This document shows, piece after piece, positions 58,310 to 64,000 of a DNA stretch of 64,000 nucleotides. The translations under genes and the position numbers were made by a program. Origin of the DNA: Flavobacterium sp. HJJ (GTDB taxonomy: Bacteria > Bacteroidota > Bacteroidia > Flavobacteriales > Flavobacteriaceae); the NCBI RefSeq assembly GCF_015351475.1, contig NZ_JADKPR010000002.1, positions 124,001 through 188,000 of the forward strand, given 5' to 3'. Position 1 is the first letter of the stretch. Every line of letters begins with the position of its first letter. A model generated the notes under the pieces. It worked only from the letters and a program-made list of their open reading frames with translations. It did not search any database and was not told the origin of the DNA.

Positions 58310-59377
58310 ATGAACGAACAAAATCGTAACGACGAAATATCCTTAAAAGAGCTATTGGAAAAAGTAAAGGAGTGGTACAACTATTTACTGAGTCAATGGA
58401 AAATTATTGTATTGGCGGGAGTGATAGGGTCAGCATTGGGATTGACTTATTCCTTTATTAAAAAACCCGTGTATACAGCTACTTTAACATTCGCATTGGA
58501 AGATGAGAAGTCTGGAGGAGGATTAGGTGGTGCACTTGGATTAGCCAGTTCGTTTGGAATCGACCTTGGAGGCGGAGGAGGAAGCATATTTTCCGGTTCG
58601 AATTTGACCGAATTATTCAAGTCCCGTACGATGGTGGAACAAACTTTGTTGACACCGGTTACTCTAAACGGGAAAGTAATTTCGTTGGCAGAAATGTACA
58701 TACAGAATAATGAATGGCGGGACAAATGGGATGAAAATCCTAAATTCAAGAACATACAGTTTTTGCCAGAGATCAAGCGCAAGTATTTTACAAGAGTTCA
58801 TGATAGTATATTAGGCGAGATTTATAAAGGTTTGTCCAAAAGTTCTTTGTCTGTTGCGCAGAAAGATAAAAAAATAACGATAATATCCATGGATGTTTCT
58901 TCTAATAATGAATTATTTTCTCTTTGGTTTTGTGAAGCTTTAGCAAAACAAGTTGGTAAATTTTATGTAGATACCAAAAGTAAAAAAGCTCGTACAAATA
59001 TGAATATCTTAGAACATCAGGTTGATTCGGTTCGAGCTGAATTGAACGGTGCAATTACTGGTGTGGCTGTTGCCAATGATAATACTTTTAATCTGAATCC
59101 AGCTTTGAATGTGCGTCGTACCCCATCTGCTCGCCGACAAGTAGATGTTCAGGCTAATACCGCAATACTTACTGAATTGGTTAAACAATGTGAATTAGCG
59201 AAAGTAACCCTGCGTAAAGAAACTCCTTTAATTCAGGTTATTGATCGACCGATTTTGCCTTTGTCTAAAGAACGTTTTGGTAAAGCTAAAGGACTAGTTT
59301 TAGGTGGTCTCTTGGCTGGTTTTTTAGGGGTATTCTTTTTGATTATAAGGAGATTGTTTAAAGAATTATTTAAATAA
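58310..59377 (+). CDS. Wzz-domain chain-length protein without kinase
   Basis: A 355-residue inner-membrane protein with two transmembrane helices (about 32-50 and 328-346) and a periplasmic Wzz-type domain. A glycine-rich stretch (about 70-95) precedes the main helical part. It lacks any Walker motif, unlike the Wzc protein at 47333. Such proteins control polymer length for LPS O-antigen or partner with a separate exporter. It lies 96 nt after the SLBB protein gene. Confidence 0.88.
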   Translation: MNEQNRNDEISLKELLEKVKEWYNYLLSQWKIIVLAGVIGSALGLTYSFIKKPVYTATLTFALEDEKSGGGLGGALGLASSFGIDLGGGGGSIFSGSNLTELFKSRTMVEQTLLTPVTLNGKVISLAEMYIQNNEWRDKWDENPKFKNIQFLPEIKRKYFTRVHDSILGEIYKGLSKSSLSVAQKDKKITIISMDVSSNNELFSLWFCEALAKQVGKFYVDTKSKKARTNMNILEHQVDSVRAELNGAITGVAVANDNTFNLNPALNVRRTPSARRQVDVQANTAILTELVKQCELAKVTLRKETPLIQVIDRPILPLSKERFGKAKGLVLGGLLAGFLGVFFLIIRRLFKELFK

Positions 59378-59388
59378 TCTCATACAAA

Positions 59389-60413
59389 ATGAATAGTTAT
59401 ACTATTAGGGTTGTGGAGGTTAGGAAAGAAACTGAAGACACGGTGACTTTATGTTTCAAGTAGCCTGGGTTGAAGAGAATTAAATATCTAGCAGGTCAGT
59501 ATCTTACACTTCAATTTAGAATTAACGGAAGAAGATTGTGAGACCTTATTCTTTTTCTTCAACACCTTTGATAGATCCATATTGAATGTGACAATAAAGC
59601 GAGTTCCTGGTGGTATAGTTTCTAACGATATTAATGATTATGTTAAAGTTGACGATGTAATAGAAGTTCAGGAGCCTTTAGGTGATTTTATTTTCGAATC
59701 AGATGAATCAATTAAATCTGTTGTTTTTTGGGGAGTTGGAAGTGGTATTACGCCTCTTTTTTCAATGATAAAGTATTTATTAGCTTGAGAACCATTGCTA
59801 AATATACATTTGGTTTACGACAACAGATTTAAGAACTCTATAATTTTTCATGATGAATTAGAACAGCTTAAATTAACTCATACTGACCGTTTTAAAATCT
59901 ATTATTTTTATTTGAAAGAGTATTTTTTGATAATGAGTCACATAATTTTAAAGAAAGAATTAATTCTAGTTTTGTTAATGATTTGCTACAAAAGATTAGC
60001 CATCCAATAAGACATTATGTATGTGGTCCTGTCGGACTTAAGAATGTAATTAAAGAATCATTGTTAGCTCATGAGGGGCATTTAGATAACTTTTTTTCAG
60101 AAGATTTTGAAATAGTTAAAAATTCTGAAGATTTTAAAGATATGTTAATCAGGGAATTGTATTGCGTTTTCAAGGTATTGGGAACAAAATTACTGTAAAT
60201 AAAGGGAATTCTGTTCTTGAGGAAGCTTTAGAAATGGGTATAGAATTACCTTATTCATGTCAAACAGGAAATTGTAGTACTTGTAAAGGAATTGTAGTTT
60301 CAGGAGAAATGAAAATGATAGGATTGGATAAACCCAGGATGGATTTAGCTGAGAACGAATATTTACTTTGCTGCAGTTATCCTTTAACCGATAATGTTAT
60401 TGTTAAAATATAA
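59389..60413 (+). pseudogene. Ruined ferredoxin-type reductase gene (DdhD/RfbI-like)
   Basis: Pieces in different frames together spell one reductase. They are an FAD-domain start (MNSYTIRVVEVRKETEDTV, then LAGQYLTLQF and RPYSFSSTPL), an NAD domain (SVVFWGVGSGITPLFSMIKYLL, HYVCGPVGLKNVIKESLL) and a C-terminal plant-type 2Fe-2S domain (YSCQTGNCSTCKG, LLCCSYP). In-frame stops occur at 59461 (TAG), 59539 (TGA) and 59786 (TGA). The frame changes near 59541, 59582, 59930 and 60160. The gene cannot make one protein. Next to rfbF and rfbG, the likely original role is the CDP-6-deoxy-glucoseen reductase of 3,6-dideoxyhexose synthesis. Confidence 0.85.
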
Positions 60414-60439
60414 TAACTCTAATAATCATAAAGAAAACA

Positions 60440-61216
60440 ATGAAAGTAGTCATTTTTGCAGGTGGTTTTGGAACACGCCTGATGGAAGAAACAGAAGCTA
60501 GGCCGAAACCGATGGTGGAAATAGGTGGAAAACCAATTTTATGGCATATTTTAAAAATGTACGAACAACATGATTACAATGAGTTCGTTATTTGTTTGGG
60601 ATATAAAGCTACTTATATTAAAGAATATTTTTATAATTATTATTTGCATAATTCAGATGTAACCATTGAATTAGCAAATAATAACATTAATGTTCATTAT
60701 TCAGAGACTGAATCTTTCAAAGTAACTTTGATTGATACCGGTTTGCACACCAATACAGCAGGAAGATTAAAGCGCATCCAAAAATATGTAAAAGATGAAA
60801 CTTTTATGTTAACTTATGGAGATGGTGTTGCAGATGTAAATTTATCAGAGTTGCTTAAATTTCATAAATTGCATGGAAGGTTGGCAACTTTAACAAGTGT
60901 TCAAGTACCTGGACGTTTTGGGAATTTAGAAATTAATCAACATGGTGAAGTAGATAATTTTGTTGAGAAACCTTTGGGAGACGGGATGTGGATTAATGGG
61001 GGGTTTTTTGTGTTAGAACCTGGTATTTTTGAATATCTTAAAGATGATGTTGAAGACGTTCAATGGGAAAAAGAGCCATTAGGAGCTATAGCTAGAGACC
61101 AACAATTAGCAGCATACAAGCATCATGGGTTTTGGAAATGTATGGATGCATTACGAGATAGACAAGAACTGGAAGAAATGTGGAATTCAGGAAATGCAAA
61201 ATGGAAGACATGGTAG
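60440..61216 (+). CDS. rfbF: Glucose-1-phosphate cytidylyltransferase
   Basis: A 258-residue nucleotidyltransferase. The signature FAGGFGTRLMEETEARPKPM at the N-terminus, LTYGDGVADV and WINGGFFVLEPGIFEYL identify RfbF (DdhA). It makes CDP-glucose from glucose-1-phosphate and CTP. Its 3' end overlaps the rfbG start by 16 nt, so the two are translationally coupled. It begins 26 nt after the pseudogene. Confidence 0.95.
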   Translation: MKVVIFAGGFGTRLMEETEARPKPMVEIGGKPILWHILKMYEQHDYNEFVICLGYKATYIKEYFYNYYLHNSDVTIELANNNINVHYSETESFKVTLIDTGLHTNTAGRLKRIQKYVKDETFMLTYGDGVADVNLSELLKFHKLHGRLATLTSVQVPGRFGNLEINQHGEVDNFVEKPLGDGMWINGGFFVLEPGIFEYLKDDVEDVQWEKEPLGAIARDQQLAAYKHHGFWKCMDALRDRQELEEMWNSGNAKWKTW

Positions 61217-62325
61217 AATCATTATTTCAAAAATTGCAGCAAGCTTATAAAGGCAAAAAGATATTTTTAACAGGACATACTGGTTTTAAAGGGGCTTGGA
61301 TGTTGAAAACATTATCGTTATTAGGGGCAGATGTTAAAGGTTATGCATTGGAGCCACAAACGAAAGATGATTTGTTTTATTTGATTAAAGGTGAACAAAT
61401 TTGTGATTCGGTTATTGCTGACTTGCGTGATAAAAAAAGATTAGAAAAAGAAATAATTGATTTTCAACCTGATTTTATATTTCATCTAGCAGCACAGCCT
61501 TTAGTACGATTGTCTTACGAAATTCCTGCAGAAACTTTCGAAGTAAATGTTGTAGGAACGGCTAATGTTTTAGATGCAGTTCGTTTGTTGGATAAAAAAT
61601 GTGATGTAGTATTAGTTACTACTGATAAAGTATACCATAATAATGAGTGGATTTATCCATATCGTGAAAATGACAGACTAGGGGGATATGATCCTTATAG
61701 TGCCAGCAAAGCTTGTACTGAATTGGTAATTGATTCCTATCGTAATTCTTTTTTTAATAGCAAGAAATACAATACGCACAAAAAAGGTATTGCAGTGGCA
61801 AGAGCGGGAAATGTTATAGGAGGAGGCGATTGGTCAAAAGATCGTTTAATTCCTGATATTGCCAAAGCATTTGCTAATGATAAAGCAGTAGTAATTAGAA
61901 ATCCTAAATCAGTTAGGCCCTGGCAGCACGTTTTGGAGCCTCTAATGGGGTATTTATTATTAGGAGCTAATTTAGCTGAAGAACCATTACAATTTAATCA
62001 GGCCTATAATTTTGGTCCTCAATTATCGGATGCGCTTCCGGTAGAAGATATGCTTGAATTGGCTATTCAAAGTTGGAGTAAAGGGGAATATAAAGTAGAA
62101 TCTGATGGACATCAGCCTCATGAGGCGGGATTATTGAAACTGGATATTAACAAGGCAATAGCAGAATTAAAGTGGTTCCCAAAAATGAATGCAGAACAAG
62201 CAGTATCCAAAACAATGGATTGGTATAGAGAATTTAGTAATGATGGAAGTGATATGAAAAAATTTACAACTAATCAAATATTATGTTTTTTAAATGTTGA
62301 AAATTTGATTGGAAAATATAATTAG
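61201..62325 (+). CDS. rfbG: CDP-glucose 4,6-dehydratase
   Basis: A 374-residue SDR. The NAD site LTGHTGFKGAW near residue 25 is diagnostic of RfbG (DdhB). Other marks are FHLAAQPLVRLSYE, TTDKVYHNNEW, YDPYSASKACTELVI and SVRPWQHVLEPL. It converts CDP-glucose to CDP-4-keto-6-deoxyglucose. The ATG at 61201 is used; a GTG at 61180 and an ATG at 61210 are alternatives. It overlaps rfbF. Confidence 0.94.
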   Translation: MEDMVESLFQKLQQAYKGKKIFLTGHTGFKGAWMLKTLSLLGADVKGYALEPQTKDDLFYLIKGEQICDSVIADLRDKKRLEKEIIDFQPDFIFHLAAQPLVRLSYEIPAETFEVNVVGTANVLDAVRLLDKKCDVVLVTTDKVYHNNEWIYPYRENDRLGGYDPYSASKACTELVIDSYRNSFFNSKKYNTHKKGIAVARAGNVIGGGDWSKDRLIPDIAKAFANDKAVVIRNPKSVRPWQHVLEPLMGYLLLGANLAEEPLQFNQAYNFGPQLSDALPVEDMLELAIQSWSKGEYKVESDGHQPHEAGLLKLDINKAIAELKWFPKMNAEQAVSKTMDWYREFSNDGSDMKKFTTNQILCFLNVENLIGKYN

Positions 62326-62345
62326 GATTTGAAAAGATAAATAAA

Positions 62346-63245
62346 GTGGTTATATCTATTATAGGAACGAATGGTCTTTTGGCAACAGAACTAGGTCTTT
62401 TTTGCAATCAAAATCAGATTTCAATTAAAGCATTTGGAAGGAATAAACCGATTACGTATTCGTATAACGAATTTGAGATGGTAGATTTGCTACATGAACA
62501 AATCAATATTGATAAAATTTTAGATAGTAATATTATTTTTTATACAGCAGGTGCAGGTATACAATCTAATCTAGACGACTCTGAAGTATCAATTTATCAG
62601 TTAAATACTTTTATTCCCATACATTTATGTAAAGAATTAAGTAAAAAAGGCTTTAATGGTACTTTTGTAACTTTTGGGTCATGCTTTGAAATAGGTAATA
62701 ATGATAAATCTGTTCTTTTTTCTGAAAAGGAAGTGGTTTGTGCATCGCTCGATGTTCCAAATGATTATTGTATCTCTAAACGTTTATTAACGCGATATGT
62801 TACATCTGATAAAAAAGTATTTAAACATCTTCATATAGTACTACCTACAATTTATGGTGAAAAAGAAGCACCTCATCGTTTAATACCTTATGTGGTCACA
62901 TCTATAAAAAATAATAAGCCTATGCAGTTTACGCAAGGTTTGCAGGTGAGACAATATTTATATGTCGGTGATATTCCAGCAATAGTTTTTGATTTGATAT
63001 CGCTTAGTAAAGAGGGTGTTTTTAATATATCCGGAACTGAAACTTTTTCTGTACGACAGATTATTGAGATGATATATAAATTTTATGGACTGGAAATTTC
63101 AGAGGAACTGTTTGGTAAAGCAGAAAGAGCTGATGTAGGGATGTTAAATTTGCAATTAGACGATTCTGAATTAAAAAAAATATTGCGAGAAGTAAAGTAT
63201 ACTAGATTCATTGATTCACTAAAAATATATGACAAATGTCTTTAA
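62346..63245 (+). CDS. NAD-dependent epimerase/dehydratase-family protein (candidate CDP-4-keto-sugar reductase)
   Basis: A 299-residue SDR-like protein. The nucleotide site is IIGTNGLLATELG near the N-terminus. Candidate catalytic residues lie in TFGSCFEIG and NDYCISKRLL, and RQYLYVGDIPAIVFDLI is the usual sugar-SDR segment. Its place after rfbF-rfbG suggests a 4-keto reductase of the CDP sugar; the length equals that of CDP-abequose synthase as I recall it. It starts with GTG (62346), as no in-frame ATG is available. It overlaps the next gene by 10 nt. Confidence 0.7.
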   Translation: MVISIIGTNGLLATELGLFCNQNQISIKAFGRNKPITYSYNEFEMVDLLHEQINIDKILDSNIIFYTAGAGIQSNLDDSEVSIYQLNTFIPIHLCKELSKKGFNGTFVTFGSCFEIGNNDKSVLFSEKEVVCASLDVPNDYCISKRLLTRYVTSDKKVFKHLHIVLPTIYGEKEAPHRLIPYVVTSIKNNKPMQFTQGLQVRQYLYVGDIPAIVFDLISLSKEGVFNISGTETFSVRQIIEMIYKFYGLEISEELFGKAERADVGMLNLQLDDSELKKILREVKYTRFIDSLKIYDKCL

Positions 63246-63640
63246 ATGAAAAAATAAAAATAATTCCACGTAAACTTATTACAGATAATAGAGGGTGGTT
63301 CCTTAAAGTAATTGATGGATTAGAAGAAAATATACCTTCTCATACTGGTGAAGTTTATTTAACCAATGCTGTTCCAGGAGAGGCAAAAGGTGGGCATTAT
63401 CATGAAAAAGCAAATGAATGGTTTACTTTAATTGTAGGTGAATGTAAATTAAAAACAGTGGATATTCTTACAGGTGAAAAGCAGTCATTGTGTTTGTCTT
63501 CAGCTAAATCCGAAACAATTTATATTCCCAATCATATTGCACACATTTTTATAAATAATTCTTCTGAAGATTTTATATTATTAGCTTATTCAGATCAATT
63601 ATATTTGCCAGAAGATACAATATCATTTTCAAATTTTTAG
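63236..63640 (+). CDS. Cupin protein, sugar 3,5-epimerase-like (RfbC/FdtA-related)
   Basis: A 134-residue single-cupin protein. The segment IPRKLITDNRGWFLKVIDG opens as in RmlC-type epimerases. The core GGHYHEKANEWFTLIVGECKL and the IPNHIAHIFINNS segment carry the expected His residues of the beta-barrel. It is shorter than RmlC and closer to WxcM/FdtA-type domains. Together with rfbG and the SDR it may epimerise a CDP-4-keto-6-deoxy sugar. The ATG lies inside the preceding gene. Confidence 0.75.
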   Translation: MSLNEKIKIIPRKLITDNRGWFLKVIDGLEENIPSHTGEVYLTNAVPGEAKGGHYHEKANEWFTLIVGECKLKTVDILTGEKQSLCLSSAKSETIYIPNHIAHIFINNSSEDFILLAYSDQLYLPEDTISFSNF

Positions 63641-63728
63641 GTATTATTTAAAATGATAAACAATATTTTTTAATCTAGTTTGGATTGACATTTTCTCGTT
63701 TGAGAATTATTAAAAAATAAAATAACAT

Positions 63729-64000
63729 ATGGGAATATCTGCATTTTTACCAGTTTACAATGAAGAAAATCGTATAAAATATGCGATTGAATCTCTTTTA
63801 TGGTGTGATGAAATTATTTTGATAGATAAAAATAGTACAGATAAAACAGTAGAAATAGCATTAAGCTACGGAGAAAAAGTAAAAGTTCATTATATGCAAA
63901 ATACTGAAGCATATCAGTCTTCTGAATGGGATTTTTTTTTAAATCATTGTTCAAATGAATGGATTATTCCTTTTACTGCAAGTAATGTAATACATCCAAA
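63729..64000 (+). CDS. Glycosyltransferase family 2, 5' part only
   Basis: The frame starts MGISAFLPVYNEENRIKYAI and runs open to the right edge (about 90 codons). The opening beta strand with PVYNEENRI, the IILIDKNSTDKTVEIA segment and the KV repeat after it are those of GT2-fold transferases. The first catalytic Asp is in DKNSTD. It would add a sugar to the growing repeat unit on the cytoplasmic face. It begins 88 nt after the cupin gene. Confidence 0.8.
   Translation, partial: MGISAFLPVYNEENRIKYAIESLLWCDEIILIDKNSTDKTVEIALSYGEKVKVHYMQNTEAYQSSEWDFFLNHCSNEWIIPFTASNVIHP

Noticed and set aside
59582..60413. Five separate small genes in the region of the reductase
   Set aside because: The pieces line up in order as one ferredoxin-reductase protein when frames are changed, so they are fragments of one pseudogene.

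Overview
The window looks like chromosome of a Flavobacterium or a close relative (Bacteroidota, Flavobacteriaceae). The evidence is AT-rich DNA, two SusC/SusD outer-membrane pairs, zinc-free S14 and L36 ribosomal proteins, genes that start without a Shine-Dalgarno sequence, and many -7 boxes of the form TAnnTTTG with, in the best cases, a TTG about 20 bp upstream. The gene order rplQ-carA-eno-gltA also fits. No tRNA, rRNA, CRISPR array, transposase or phage gene was seen.

Region 1 (1-8.8 kb) holds housekeeping genes: the end of a TPR protein, the murein-recycling ligase mpl, a DUF1287 lipoprotein, a GNAT acetyltransferase, radC, a YjjG-type nucleotidase, a secreted unknown, rarA, a rhomboid protease and rlmB. 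A structured palindromic intergenic repeat lies at 6910-7051. Region 2 (8.8-20.7 kb, all minus strand) carries an Omp85-type outer-membrane protein followed by two SusC-SusD pairs. The two susC genes share a nearly identical leader and N-terminal module. The leader of the second copy still carries the last codons of the Omp85 gene, which is a visible duplication scar.

Region 3 (20.8-38.2 kb) is the str-S10-spc-alpha ribosomal supercluster from rpsL to rplQ, with fusA, secY, infA and rpoA. Genes are packed with 0-21 nt gaps, except where a promoter (before rplC) or a structured RNA (before rpsH and before rpsD) interrupts. A strong terminator closes it at 38.2 kb. Region 4 (38.2-46.5 kb) has carA, eno, gltA, two arginine-deiminase-fold enzymes (the second is CtlX), a MarC-family membrane protein, a CoA-binding protein and recR.

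Region 5 (46.5-64 kb) is a surface-polysaccharide locus. It contains a Wza-like lipoprotein with a Wzc tyrosine kinase, a UDP-HexNAc 4-epimerase, two UDP-sugar dehydrogenases, rfbB and a UpxY/NusG-like antiterminator. After a long leader come a second export protein and a kinase-less Wzz protein. Last is a CDP-sugar block: a ruined ferredoxin-reductase gene, rfbF, rfbG, an SDR, a cupin epimerase-like protein and the start of a family-2 glycosyltransferase. Together these genes would make nucleotide sugars (UDP-uronates, a dTDP-sugar, a CDP-deoxysugar) and export the polymer.
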